This document shows, in pieces, positions 51,231-60,534 of a stretch of 64,000 nucleotides of DNA. The notes beneath the pieces were generated by a model. It ran no database searches. It had not been told where the DNA came from and worked only from the letters and a program-made list of their open reading frames with translations. Both the position numbers and the translations under genes were made by a program. The DNA is from Afipia sp. GAS231 (lineage in GTDB: Bacteria > Pseudomonadota > Alphaproteobacteria > Rhizobiales > Xanthobacteraceae): contig NZ_LT629703.1 in NCBI RefSeq assembly GCF_900103365.1, forward strand, positions 2,728,001-2,792,000, written 5' to 3'. Numbering within the stretch: position 1 is the first letter of the stretch; every line of letters starts with the position of its first letter.

Positions 51231-52872
51231 AGACCCGCTCCTTGAATGGTTCGACACCGAGCCGCTTGACCGTATCCACGAACAGTTCTTCGGGACGGTC
51301 GCGCAGCGCGAGATAGGCTTCGACAATGTCTTCGATCACGTCGGCGACTTCGGCGTAAGGCACCGACGGGCCGATCAGGGTGCCCATCTGGGCGTTCTCA
51401 TCGGCGCGGCCGCCGATCGTGATCTGGTAAAATTCCTCGCCGTTCTTTTCGACGCCGAGAATGCCGATGTGGCCGACATGGTGGTGGCCGCAGGCATTGA
51501 TGCAGCCGGAGATGTTGATGTGCAGCCGCCCGATCAGGTTGGCGGTGTCATGGTTGGCAAAACGCTTGGTCAGCTCCTGCGCGATCGGGATCGAACGCGC
51601 ATTGGCCAGCGAGCAGTAATCCAGCCCCGGGCAGGCGATGATATCGGTCACCAGGTTGATGTTCGGCGTCGCGACGCCGATCTTGTCGAGCGCCTTCCAC
51701 AACACTGGAAGATCGCGCTTGGCGACATGCGGCAGCACCAGGTTCTGCTCGTGGCCGACGCGAATTTCGCCGAACGAATATTTCTGGGCCAGATCGGCAA
51801 TCGCGTCCATCTGGTCGGCGGTGGCATCGCCGGGCGGTCCGCCCACCGGCTTCAGCGACAGCGTCACGATCGAATAGCCCTGCACCTTATGCGGAAACAC
51901 CGAGTTCTTCCGCCAGGCCTCGAATTTCGGATCGTGCGCCGCCTGCTTCAGCTCGTCCGGCATATGCGGCAGCTTTTCGTAGGCCGGATAGGAGAAGCGC
52001 GAGCGGATTTCCTCGATGACGGCATGATCCAGCGTCAGCGCGCTGTCATCCATCAGCTTCCATTCTTCCTCGACTTCCTTGGCGAACTTCTCGATGCCGA
52101 GTTCGTGCACCAGGATCTTGATCCGCGCCTTGTAGATGTTGTCGCGGCGGCCGTACTGGTTGTAGACGCGCAGGATCGCCTCGACGTAGCTGAGGAGATC
52201 ACGACCGTGGACGAACGGCTTGATGGTCTTGCCGATGAACGGCGTGCGGCCGAGACCGCCGCCGACCAGCACCTCGAAACCGGTTTCTCCGTCGGCGTTC
52301 TTGTGCAGCCGCAGGCCGATGTCGTGGATCTTGATCGCGGCGCGATCATGATCTGAGGCGGTGATCGCGAACTTGAACTTGCGTGGCAGGAACGAGAATT
52401 CCGGATGCAGCGTGGTGTACTGCCGCAGGATTTCGGACCAGATGCGGGGGTCTTCGACCTCGCCTGGCGCGACGCCGGCCCATTGGTCGGAGGTGACGTT
52501 GCGGGTGTTGTTGCCCGAGGTCTGCATGGCGTGAATGCCGACGCCGGCAAGATATTCCAGCGCGTCCGGCAGTTCGGCGAGCTTGATCCAGTTGTACTGG
52601 ATGTTCTGCCGCGTGGTGAAATGGCCGTAGCCGCGATCGTAATGGCGCGCGACGTGCGCCAGCGCCCGCAGCTGCTTCGTCGACAGCGTGCCGTAGGGAA
52701 TGGCGACGCGGAACATATAGGCGTGCAGTTGCAGATAGACGCCGTTTTGCAGGCGCAGCATCTTGAATTCGTCCTCGGTGAGTTCGCCGGAAAGGCGGCG
52801 CTTCACCTGGTCGCGAAATTCGGAGACGCGTTCGTTGATCAGCGTGCGATCGAGTTCGTCATATGCGTACAT
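51217..52872 (-). CDS. cysI: sulfite reductase hemoprotein (nitrite/sulfite reductase family)
   Basis: 551 aa. The siroheme/[4Fe-4S] ligand cysteines are in CPGLDYCSLA and NISGCINACGHHH. The two-fold structural repeat begins with RGYGHFTTRQNIQYNWI and SFGEIRVGHEQNLVLP. No CysJ flavoprotein is encoded nearby, so electrons probably come from ferredoxin or another donor. It reduces sulfite to sulfide using six electrons. Start ATG 52872. It lies 21 bp after the DUF2849 gene. Confidence 0.94.
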   Translation of the reverse strand: MYAYDELDRTLINERVSEFRDQVKRRLSGELTEDEFKMLRLQNGVYLQLHAYMFRVAIPYGTLSTKQLRALAHVARHYDRGYGHFTTRQNIQYNWIKLAELPDALEYLAGVGIHAMQTSGNNTRNVTSDQWAGVAPGEVEDPRIWSEILRQYTTLHPEFSFLPRKFKFAITASDHDRAAIKIHDIGLRLHKNADGETGFEVLVGGGLGRTPFIGKTIKPFVHGRDLLSYVEAILRVYNQYGRRDNIYKARIKILVHELGIEKFAKEVEEEWKLMDDSALTLDHAVIEEIRSRFSYPAYEKLPHMPDELKQAAHDPKFEAWRKNSVFPHKVQGYSIVTLSLKPVGGPPGDATADQMDAIADLAQKYSFGEIRVGHEQNLVLPHVAKRDLPVLWKALDKIGVATPNINLVTDIIACPGLDYCSLANARSIPIAQELTKRFANHDTANLIGRLHINISGCINACGHHHVGHIGILGVEKNGEEFYQITIGGRADENAQMGTLIGPSVPYAEVADVIEDIVEAYLALRDRPEELFVDTVKRLGVEPFKERVYATR

Positions 52873-52893
52873 GATGGATCAGCCTTTGATGGA

Positions 52894-53217
52894 TCAGGCT
52901 TGCGCCGGAACCGGGAGATCGATGGTCAGGCCTGCCGACCGGATCTGCTCACGAAGATTGCCGGGCCCGATCTTGCCGGTGTCCCTGACTTCCACCGGCG
53001 CGATATAGGCACCGATGGCGCCGACGTCATCGGCGACGGATTCGGCAAGCAGCGCGCGGGCGTCATCGGAGGTGCGGACAACGGCGGCATCCGTCAGCTC
53101 CGTCGACCAGCCTTGTTCAGCGGTGCGGTAGATCACGGCGCCATCCCAGGTGCGGTTGGCGGTCACCATCGACGGGCCCGATAGTTTGATTTTCTTCTGT
53201 TCGAGCGGAGAGGTCAT
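52894..53217 (-). CDS. DUF2849 small protein of the cys operon
   Basis: 107 aa from ATG 53217. KIKLSGPSMVTANRTWDGAVIY, then LTDAAVVRTSDDARALLAES, then GAIGAYIAPVEVRDTGKIGPGNLREQIR. DUF2849 is a family I know only as a partner of cysG-cysI in alphaproteobacteria. No cofactor motif or membrane segment is seen. The ATG overlaps the cysG stop by 4 bp. A role in siroheme delivery or in electron supply to CysI would fit the position but is speculation. Confidence 0.88.
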   Translation of the reverse strand: MTSPLEQKKIKLSGPSMVTANRTWDGAVIYRTAEQGWSTELTDAAVVRTSDDARALLAESVADDVGAIGAYIAPVEVRDTGKIGPGNLREQIRSAGLTIDLPVPAQA

Positions 53218-54668
53218 TCGGCAGCTTCCAGCAGGTTGGAGATCACGTCGTTGAGATAGGATTGTTGATCTGACTTGGAATGGCGCCACGGTGCGGAATG
53301 CGCGACCACGTCGCCGATAATGAGGACGGCGGGACCGCCATCGATTTGTTTGACCAGGTCGGGAAGATCACCGAGCCTGCCGACCGCGGCCTGCGCATCC
53401 GGCCGCGTCACCCGTGCGAACACGCCGACCGGCGTCTGCGGCGAGCGCCCTGCCGCCAGCAGGCCTTCACGGATCGACGGCGCCGCCGTCATGCCCATAT
53501 AGACCACGATGGTCATCTTGTTGTCGGTCAGCACCGACCAATCCACCTTGCCGGCATCCTCGGCCTTGTGCGCGGTGAGGAAGGTGATGCGCAGCGCCTC
53601 GCGGCGGTAGGTCAGCGGCGCCTCGAATTGCGCGGCGGCGCCCAACCCTGCGGTAATGCCCGGCACCACCGCATAGGCAACGCCAGCCTCACGCAGCGCC
53701 TCGATTTCCTCGCCGCCGCGGCCGAAGATGAAGGGGTCGCCGCCCTTCAATCGAACCACGCGCTGACCGGCTTTCGCGGCATCGATCAACAACCGGTTGA
53801 CCGCCTCCTGGCCAATGCCGGGCTTGCCGACGCGGCGGCCGACCGGAATGCGCGACGCGTCGCGGCGGATCCGATCGAGAACTTCCGGCGACACCAGTTC
53901 ATCGTAGAATACGACATCGGCATCCTGCAGCGCGCGCAGCGCCTTGACGGTGAGCAGATCCGGATCGCCCGGTCCGGCGCCGACCAGTGTCACCCTGCCC
54001 TCGGCCTTGCCTTGCGCGTTGGCGCCGGCGAATCCTGAGGGATCGGCGATGTCCTTGAGAGCAGTTTCAGCCTCGGCCCTTCGCCCGGCTAGAACCAGCG
54101 CGCCGATCGGGCCATCGATCACGCGTTCCCAGAAGCGGCGCCGCAGCGCGAATTCGGGAATGCGTTCATGCATCGATTTGCGAAAGCCGCCAATGAAGGT
54201 GGCGAGATCGCCGATGCGCGCCGGCAATATCGCTTCGATGCTTTCGCGTACGCGGCGCGCCACCACCGGTGAAGCTCCGCCGGTCCCGACCGCAACGACG
54301 ACGTCGCCGCGATCGACGATCGCCGGAAAGATGAAAGTCGAATGCGCGAGGTCGTCCATCACATTGACGGGCAGGCCGACCGCCTTTGCCCGCACCGACA
54401 TCGCAACGCCAATATCGCCGGCGCCGGCGCAGAGCACGGCGAGGACGCCCGAGAGATCTGCCGTCAGCGGATCGCCCGTCGCGGGTTCGATCCGCGCCGC
54501 CTCGGCATCTTCCAGCCCGCCAAGATCGTAATTGCCGTCAGTCGCGAACCAGCGAACCCGCGCACCCGCCGATGTCAGCAAGCGCAGTTTCGCCCGCACG
54601 AGATCGCCGGCTCCGACGAGCAGCACCACGCCGCTTTGCAGATCAAGGAACACGGGCAGAAATCGCAT
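53214..54668 (-). CDS. cysG: siroheme synthase (fused CysG)
   Basis: 484 aa, the normal length for the trifunctional enzyme. N-terminal dehydrogenase/chelatase part (VLLVGAGDLVRAKLRLL, NVMDDLAHSTFIFPAIVDRG; Gly motif is GAG where many have GGG). C-terminal methyltransferase part: TLVGAGPGDPDLLTVKALR, VRLKGGDPFIFGRGGEE and VVPGITAGLGAA. It converts uroporphyrinogen III to siroheme, needed by CysI. First gene of the minus-strand cys cluster, starting at 54668 in the divergent region. Confidence 0.93.
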   Translation of the reverse strand: MRFLPVFLDLQSGVVLLVGAGDLVRAKLRLLTSAGARVRWFATDGNYDLGGLEDAEAARIEPATGDPLTADLSGVLAVLCAGAGDIGVAMSVRAKAVGLPVNVMDDLAHSTFIFPAIVDRGDVVVAVGTGGASPVVARRVRESIEAILPARIGDLATFIGGFRKSMHERIPEFALRRRFWERVIDGPIGALVLAGRRAEAETALKDIADPSGFAGANAQGKAEGRVTLVGAGPGDPDLLTVKALRALQDADVVFYDELVSPEVLDRIRRDASRIPVGRRVGKPGIGQEAVNRLLIDAAKAGQRVVRLKGGDPFIFGRGGEEIEALREAGVAYAVVPGITAGLGAAAQFEAPLTYRREALRITFLTAHKAEDAGKVDWSVLTDNKMTIVVYMGMTAAPSIREGLLAAGRSPQTPVGVFARVTRPDAQAAVGRLGDLPDLVKQIDGGPAVLIIGDVVAHSAPWRHSKSDQQSYLNDVISNLLEAAE

Positions 54669-54811
54669 GCGAAACTCGCTTCCCCCACTTCCGGGGTTGA
54701 CTGGAATTATTTTCTATATATGTCTCGTTCAACGGCCGCAAAGAGAAAATTATTTCTTCTCTATTGCGGTGCAACTATAGAATTTTAGCCTCCTACGGCC
54801 AAGGCTCAGAG
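54669..54811. promoter_or_regulatory. divergent regulatory region between cysG and cysD
   Basis: 143 bp, unusually AT-rich for this DNA. It holds a strong inverted repeat at 54736-54769 (CCGCAA AGAGAA on the left, TTCTCT A TTGCGG on the right). A possible plus-strand -10 TATAGA sits at 54776-54781. A possible minus-strand promoter has -35 TTGAAC (54732-54727) and -10 TAATTC (54709-54704), 17 bp apart. Between the two promoters, the repeat is well placed for a sulfur-responsive regulator such as a CysB-like protein. Assignment is by position only. Confidence 0.5.
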
Positions 54812-55717
54812 ATGCATCTTCTCAACAAAGAATCCGCTTCAGACCGGTTGCGCGGCCCGGACCTCCAACAGGCATCTTCCGTGCCGCAAATTTTGGCCCC
54901 GGGACGGCTGCCGCCACCCTCGATGGACCACCTCGACGAACTCGAGGCGCAGAGCATCTACATTCTGCGCGAGGCGTTCGCGCGGCTGAAGAAGCTCGCG
55001 CTGCTGTGGTCGCTCGGCAAAGATTCCAACGTGATGATCTGGCTGGCGCGCAAGGCCTTCTTCGGCCGCGTGCCATTCCCGGCGCTGCACGTCGACACCG
55101 GCAAGAAATTTCCGGAGATGTATGCGTTCCGCGACCGTTTCGGAAAAGAATGGGAGCTCGATCTGAAGATCGAGCCCTGCCCGCCGATCGACGCCATCGA
55201 CCCGACCTTGCCGCCGGCCGCGCGCTCCGCGGCGCGCAAGACCGAAGGGCTGAAGTGGGCGCTGACCAAATATGGTTTCGACGGATTGATCGCCGGCATC
55301 CGCCGCGATGAGGAAGCCACCCGCGCCAAGGAGCGCGTGTTCTCGCCGCGCGGCCTCGAAGGCGGCTGGGATGTGCGCGATCAGCCCCCGGAATTCTGGG
55401 ACCAGTTCAACGCCTCGCCGCCGCCGGGCGCGCATCTTCGCATTCATCCGATCCTGCATTGGACCGAGGCCGACATCTGGGCCTACACCAAGCGTGAAAA
55501 CATTCCGATCATCCCGCTTTATCTTTCGAAAGACGGCAAGCGCTATCGCTCGCTGGGCGATCAGGACATCACCAATCCGGTGGCGTCGACCGCGTCGAAC
55601 ATCGACGAGATCCTGACCGAGCTCGACGGCACCAAGGTGCCGGAGCGCGCCGGCCGCGCGCTCGATCACGAAACCGAAGATGCCTTCGAGCGGCTGCGCG
55701 TCGCCGGCTATCTCTGA
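54812..55717 (+). CDS. cysD: sulfate adenylyltransferase subunit 2
   Basis: 301 aa from ATG 54812. PP-loop ATPase: [21 protein letters not shown] (quoted here as [12 protein letters not shown]), [32 protein letters not shown] and the C-terminal [19 protein letters not shown]. With the CysN part of the next protein it adenylates sulfate to APS. The next gene starts 25 bp after its stop, so they are one operon. Usually 300-302 aa, as here. Confidence 0.95.
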   Translation: MHLLNKESASDRLRGPDLQQASSVPQILAPGRLPPPSMDHLDELEAQSIYILREAFARLKKLALLWSLGKDSNVMIWLARKAFFGRVPFPALHVDTGKKFPEMYAFRDRFGKEWELDLKIEPCPPIDAIDPTLPPAARSAARKTEGLKWALTKYGFDGLIAGIRRDEEATRAKERVFSPRGLEGGWDVRDQPPEFWDQFNASPPPGAHLRIHPILHWTEADIWAYTKRENIPIIPLYLSKDGKRYRSLGDQDITNPVASTASNIDEILTELDGTKVPERAGRALDHETEDAFERLRVAGYL

Positions 55718-55742
55718 CCTATCTTCAAATCAGGCGGCTCCG

Positions 55743-57659
55743 ATGAACATGATCCTCCCCGCAAGCGTTTCGGCGACACCGAACGGCACCACGCGTCCGC
55801 AAGTTCGCATCGTCATCGTCGGCCATGTCGATCATGGCAAATCCACCCTGGTCGGACGGCTGCTGCACGAAACCGGCAGCCTGCCCGAGGGCAAGCTCGA
55901 GATGCTGAAAGCCGTCAGCGCGCGGCGCGGCATGCCATTCGAATGGTCGTTCCTGCTCGATGCCCTGCAGACCGAGCGCGACCAGGGCATCACCATCGAC
56001 ACCACGCAGATCCGCTTCCGCACCCGCTCGCGCGACGTGGTGCTGATCGATGCGCCCGGCCACGCCGAATTCCTCCGCAACATGATCACCGGCGCCTCAC
56101 AGGCCGACGGTGCGGTGCTGATCATCGACGCGCTGGAAGGCGTGCGCGACCAGACCAGGCGTCACGGCTATCTGCTGCATCTCTTGGGAATCAGGCAGGT
56201 CGCCATCGTCGTCAACAAGATGGACCGGGTCGACTTCAGCGCCGATCGCTTCAAGGAGATCAGCGACGAGATTTCCGCGCATCTAATCGGCCTCGGCGTG
56301 ACGCCGTCGGCGGTGATTCCGATTTCCGCGCGCGATGGCGACGGCGTTGCCGAACATACGCCGCGGATCGACTGGTACCAGGGCCCGACCGTGGTCGAGG
56401 CGCTCGACGCGCTCGAGCCGGCCCGGCCGCTGGAGCAACTGGCGCTGCGCCTGCCGGTACAGGCGATCTACAAATTCGACGATCGCCGCATCGTTGCGGG
56501 CCGCGTCGAATCCGGCCACCTCAGTGCTGGCGATGAAATCGTCATCATGCCCGCCGGCAAGATCGCGAAGATCAAGACCGTGGAGAGCTGGCCGGTGACG
56601 CCGCTTTCGGGCAGCCACGGCGCCGGCCGCTCGGTCGGCATCACGCTCGACCGCGAACTGTTCATCGAACGTGGCGACGTCATTGCGCACGCCGGAGCGA
56701 CCCCGCGTGATACGCGACGGATCCGCGCCCGGATCTTCTGGCTGCACGACAAGCCGCTGTCGAAGGGCGATCAGATCCTGATCCGCCTCGGCACGCGAGA
56801 GAGCCGCGCCAGTGTGGTCGCAATCGAGAAGGCGGTCGATCCCGGCGAACTCTCCAATGAGGAGACGAAGGCGATTGCGCGCAATCACGTTGGCGAAATC
56901 GACATTTCGCTGGCGCAGCCGATCGCCGCCGATCCCTATTCCGACAACCCGCGCACCGGACGGCTGGTGATCGAAGTCAACGGCCGTATTGCCGGCGGCG
57001 GCCTTGTGCTGTCGGTTGACGCCGGACAACGCGCCATTCCCGTCGACATCGTGCCGGTGGAAAGTGCGCTGCGTCCCGAGGAGCGCTCGGCGCGTTATCG
57101 TCACAACGGCGCGGTGATCTGGCTGACCGGTCTGCCGGGCTCCGGCAAATCGACGCTGGCCCGCGCGCTGGAGCGGCGGCTGTTCGGCAATGGCGGCTCG
57201 CCTATCCTGCTCGACGGCGACACGCTGCGCGCCGGCCTCAACAGCGATCTCGGCTTTTCGCTGCAGGACCGCAGCGAAAACATCCGGCGGCTGGCCGAAG
57301 TCGCCACCCATCTGGCGCGCAACGGCCATATCGCCATCGTCGCCGCGGTTTCGCCCGCGCTTGCGGATCGCGCCGCGGCGCGACGCATCGCCGACACCGC
57401 GTTCCGCGAGGTCCATGTCGCCGCACCCGCCGAGGTCTGCGAGAGCCGCGACCCCAAGGGCCACTACGCCAAGGCGCGCGCCGGGACCCTGCCGTCGTTC
57501 ACCGGTATCACCAATGACTACCAGCCGCCGACGGAGTGCGAGTTGAAGATCGACACGTCGACCCGCTCGGTGAGCGATGCCACCGACGAGATCGAGCGGA
57601 TGCTGGCCGAGACCGGCATCTTGTTCAACGAACTGGTCGATCTCGCGGCCAATATCTAG
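55743..57659 (+). CDS. cysNC: bifunctional sulfate adenylyltransferase GTPase / APS kinase
   Basis: 638 aa from ATG 55743. The CysN half (1-430 approx) has G1 GHVDHGKST, switch [11 protein letters not shown] and G4 NKMD, EF-Tu-like. The CysC half (from about 450) has the P-loop [23 protein letters not shown] and the lid [10 protein letters not shown]. CysN drives sulfate adenylation by GTP hydrolysis; CysC makes PAPS for sulfation (relevant to Nod-factor or polysaccharide sulfation in rhizobia). Fusion of the two is common in rhizobia. CysH here looks APS-type, so the kinase is not needed for reduction. Confidence 0.95.
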   Translation: MNMILPASVSATPNGTTRPQVRIVIVGHVDHGKSTLVGRLLHETGSLPEGKLEMLKAVSARRGMPFEWSFLLDALQTERDQGITIDTTQIRFRTRSRDVVLIDAPGHAEFLRNMITGASQADGAVLIIDALEGVRDQTRRHGYLLHLLGIRQVAIVVNKMDRVDFSADRFKEISDEISAHLIGLGVTPSAVIPISARDGDGVAEHTPRIDWYQGPTVVEALDALEPARPLEQLALRLPVQAIYKFDDRRIVAGRVESGHLSAGDEIVIMPAGKIAKIKTVESWPVTPLSGSHGAGRSVGITLDRELFIERGDVIAHAGATPRDTRRIRARIFWLHDKPLSKGDQILIRLGTRESRASVVAIEKAVDPGELSNEETKAIARNHVGEIDISLAQPIAADPYSDNPRTGRLVIEVNGRIAGGGLVLSVDAGQRAIPVDIVPVESALRPEERSARYRHNGAVIWLTGLPGSGKSTLARALERRLFGNGGSPILLDGDTLRAGLNSDLGFSLQDRSENIRRLAEVATHLARNGHIAIVAAVSPALADRAAARRIADTAFREVHVAAPAEVCESRDPKGHYAKARAGTLPSFTGITNDYQPPTECELKIDTSTRSVSDATDEIERMLAETGILFNELVDLAANI

Positions 57660-57802
57660 GCCAGCATCAGGCCTATTGGGGCCTTCTCATCGACCCGGCT
57701 TTAGGGCTAAAAGGGCTGCCAACGCGGCCCCTTTGGCGCGTTTTTTGCTGCTTTTCTTCTGAAAACAGCCTGCAAACGCCATTTCGATTGAGAAAGCCCA
57801 TC

Positions 57803-59965
57803 ATGAAGCGTGTCGATGCCCACGGATTGAAGATCGCCCCCGAACTGTTCGATTTCATCGCCAAGGAGGCGACCCCCAAAACCGGGATTTCGCCGGATGC
57901 GTTCTGGGCCGGTGTTGCCGCCATCATCAAGACCTTGGGACCGAAAAACCGCGAATTGCTCGCGGTCCGCGATGCGCTGCAGGCCAAGATCGACGGCTGG
58001 CATCGCGCCAACAAGGGCAAGGCGTTCGACATGAACGCCTACACGGCCTTCCTCAAGGAGATCGGCTACCTCTTGCCGGAGCCGGCGACCCACAAGGTCG
58101 AGACCGCTGATGTCGACGAGGAAATCGGCAAGATCTGCGGGCCGCAGCTCGTCGTTCCCCTGACCAACGCCCGCTATGCGTTGAACGCCGCGAATGCGCG
58201 CTGGGGCAGCCTGTATGATGCGTTCTACGGCACCGACGCGATCCCGCACGATCCGAGCGAGGGCGGCAAGGGTTACAACAAGGCGCGCGGCGACAAGGTG
58301 ATCGCCAAGGCAAAAGCCTTCCTCGATGCCGCCGTACCGCTGGCGACCGGCAGCCACACCGACGTGACGTCGTACAGCGTGATCGCCGGCCAGCTTTCGG
58401 TGAAACTGAAGAGCGGCAACGCCACCGCGCTGAAGAACGCTTCGCAGTTCGCCGGCTATCTGGGCGATGCCGCCGCGCCGACCGAGATTCTTCTGGTCAA
58501 CAACGGCATGCATGTCGAGGTCAAGATCGATCGCAGCAACATCATCGGCAAGGACGACCCGGCCGGCGTTGCCGACATGATCCTGGAATCGGCGGTCTCG
58601 ACCATTCTCGACATGGAAGACTCGGTTGCCGCCGTGGATGCCGAAGACAAGGTGCTGGTCTATCGCAACACGCTCGGCCTGATGGACGGCACGCTGTCGG
58701 CGGACTTCGACAAGGGCGGCAAGACGCTCAAGCGTTCATTGAATCCCGACCGCGTCTACAAGACGCCGGATGGCAAGCAGCTCACGCTGCATGGGCGTAG
58801 CTTGTTATTGATGCGCAATGTCGGCCATCACATGTTCACCGACGCCGTGCTCGACGACAAGGGCGAGGAAATTCCCGAGGGCCTGCTCGATGCCGCGGTC
58901 GCCGGCCTGCTGGCGATCCACGATCTCAAGGGCTCCCACAAAACCAGGAACAGCCGCACCGGCTCGGTCTACATCGTCAAGCCGAAGATGCACGGCCCGG
59001 ACGAAGTCTCTTTAACTTGCGAACTATTCGCTGCAGTCGAGAAGCTGCTCGGCCTGCCCGAGAACACCATGAAGGTCGGCATCATGGACGAGGAGCGCCG
59101 CACCACGGTCAACCTCAAGGCCTGCATCCAGAACGCCTCGAAGCGCATCTGTTTCATCAACACCGGCTTCCTCGACCGCACCGGCGACGAGATCCATACC
59201 TCGATGGAAGCGGGTCCGATGATCCGCAAGAACGACATGAAGGCGCAGCCCTGGATCAAGGCCTATGAAGACTGGAACGTCGACATGGGCCTAATCGACG
59301 GCTTGCCCGGCCATGCCCAGATCGGCAAGGGCATGTGGGCCGCGCCCGACAAGATGGCTGACATGCTCACCCAAAAGATCGGCCATCCGCAAGCCGGCGC
59401 CACCACCGCCTGGGTGCCATCGCCGACCGCCGCCACGCTGCATGCGCTGCATTATCATCAGGTCAACGTGCAGGCCCGCCAGCAGGAACTCGCCAAGGGC
59501 GGAGCGCGCGCGAAACTCTCCGACATCCTGACCATTCCGATGTCGCAGTCGAACTGGGCGCCTGACGACGTCAAGCAGGAGATCGACAACAACTGCCAGG
59601 GCATCCTCGGCTATGTCGTGCGCTGGATCGACCAGGGCGTCGGCTGCTCCAAGGTGCCCGACATCCATGACGTCGGGCTGATGGAAGACCGTGCCACCTT
59701 GCGCATCTCGAGCCAGCATCTGGCGAACTGGCTGGCGCATGGCGTCGTCAGCAAGGACCAGGTGATGGAATCCCTGAAGCGCATGGCGGTTGTGGTCGAC
59801 AAGCAGAATGCCGGCGACGCGCTGTACAAGCCGATGGCGCCCGCGTTCGACGGCGTCGCCTTCAAGGCCGCCTGCGACCTCGTTTTCAAGGGCCGCGAGC
59901 AGCCGAACGGCTATACCGAATACATCCTCACCGCCCGCCGCCGCGAAGCCAAGGCGGCCGGCTGA
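57803..59965 (+). CDS. glcB: malate synthase G
   Basis: 720 aa from ATG 57803; the frame upstream is not coding. Family landmarks: [47 protein letters not shown] (Glu and Asp ligands), [18 protein letters not shown] and [14 protein letters not shown]. This enzyme condenses glyoxylate and acetyl-CoA to malate (glyoxylate bypass, glycolate use). The length fits isoform G. It is monocistronic, with a strong terminator after it. No aceA or glc genes are adjacent. Confidence 0.96.
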   Translation: MKRVDAHGLKIAPELFDFIAKEATPKTGISPDAFWAGVAAIIKTLGPKNRELLAVRDALQAKIDGWHRANKGKAFDMNAYTAFLKEIGYLLPEPATHKVETADVDEEIGKICGPQLVVPLTNARYALNAANARWGSLYDAFYGTDAIPHDPSEGGKGYNKARGDKVIAKAKAFLDAAVPLATGSHTDVTSYSVIAGQLSVKLKSGNATALKNASQFAGYLGDAAAPTEILLVNNGMHVEVKIDRSNIIGKDDPAGVADMILESAVSTILDMEDSVAAVDAEDKVLVYRNTLGLMDGTLSADFDKGGKTLKRSLNPDRVYKTPDGKQLTLHGRSLLLMRNVGHHMFTDAVLDDKGEEIPEGLLDAAVAGLLAIHDLKGSHKTRNSRTGSVYIVKPKMHGPDEVSLTCELFAAVEKLLGLPENTMKVGIMDEERRTTVNLKACIQNASKRICFINTGFLDRTGDEIHTSMEAGPMIRKNDMKAQPWIKAYEDWNVDMGLIDGLPGHAQIGKGMWAAPDKMADMLTQKIGHPQAGATTAWVPSPTAATLHALHYHQVNVQARQQELAKGGARAKLSDILTIPMSQSNWAPDDVKQEIDNNCQGILGYVVRWIDQGVGCSKVPDIHDVGLMEDRATLRISSQHLANWLAHGVVSKDQVMESLKRMAVVVDKQNAGDALYKPMAPAFDGVAFKAACDLVFKGREQPNGYTEYILTARRREAKAAG

Positions 59966-59991
59966 TCCGGCGAGGACGCGTCGCAAGGAGG

Positions 59992-60018
59992 AGCCCCGGC
60001 ATCGGCCGGGGCTTTTTT
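59992..60018 (+). terminator. rho-independent terminator after glcB
   Basis: AGCCCCGGC-ATCG-GCCGGGGCT, a 9-bp stem, followed by TTTTTT. Confidence 0.92.
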
Positions 60019-60030
60019 CGTTCCCTCATC

Positions 60031-60149
60031 CGTCATTGCGAGCCAACGGGTCGGGCTAATGCCCGCCCGATGACAGGCTCCGCGAGGCAATCCATTTGCC
60101 GCACATAGAAAGATGGATTGCTTCGTCGCTTCGCTCCTCGCAATGACGG
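60031..60149. repeat. dispersed inverted repeat, CGTCATTGCGAG type
   Basis: CGTCATTGCGAG ... TCGCTCCTCGCAATGACG, with inner AGGCAATCCATTTG / AAAGATGGATTGCTT, and a secondary insert (CGGGCTAATGCCCGCCCGATGACAGG) in the left arm. Sister to 18829. Confidence 0.85.
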
Positions 60150-60173
60150 GCTGAGGTGTTCGCGCCAGCCCGC

Positions 60174-60329
60174 CTAAAACACCGCGATGTATTTCAGCAG
60201 CGAGATCACGCCGAGCACGATCACGACGACGCGGCAGATCTGCTTGGCGCGGCCGTCGAGCGGCAGCAGGTTGATGAGATAGAGGATCAGGATAACGACG
60301 AGAAACGTGATGAGTACGCTGACGAGCAT
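60174..60329 (-). CDS. Thivi_2564-type micro-membrane protein (51 aa)
   Basis: Start ATG 60329, stop TAG at 60174. MLVSVLITFLVVILILYLIN, LLPLDGRAKQICRVVVIVLG, VISLLKYIAVF: two hydrophobic helices around the conserved NLLPLDGRAKQI loop. The family is widespread in alpha- and gammaproteobacteria, with unknown function. It sits alone between the terminator/repeat after glcB and the chemoreceptor gene, which is divergent. Its short length makes it easy to miss. Confidence 0.8.
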   Translation of the reverse strand: MLVSVLITFLVVILILYLINLLPLDGRAKQICRVVVIVLGVISLLKYIAVF

Positions 60330-60534
60330 GCGAAAGCCCCCTCGACCATTCGTTGAAATGCGCTGTTAGGTTCTTGTTAACGTGGCCAAAGGCTACCGGT
60401 TCCGCACATTGGAACCAGCGATTTCGCGCCAAAAACATCAATCATTTCAATGATCCTCGTAGTAATACGGCATTAAGGCTGCCTAAGTATTTACCCTTTT
60501 CCCCCCAAATAGCCGGCGGCCTTGGGGGAATACC

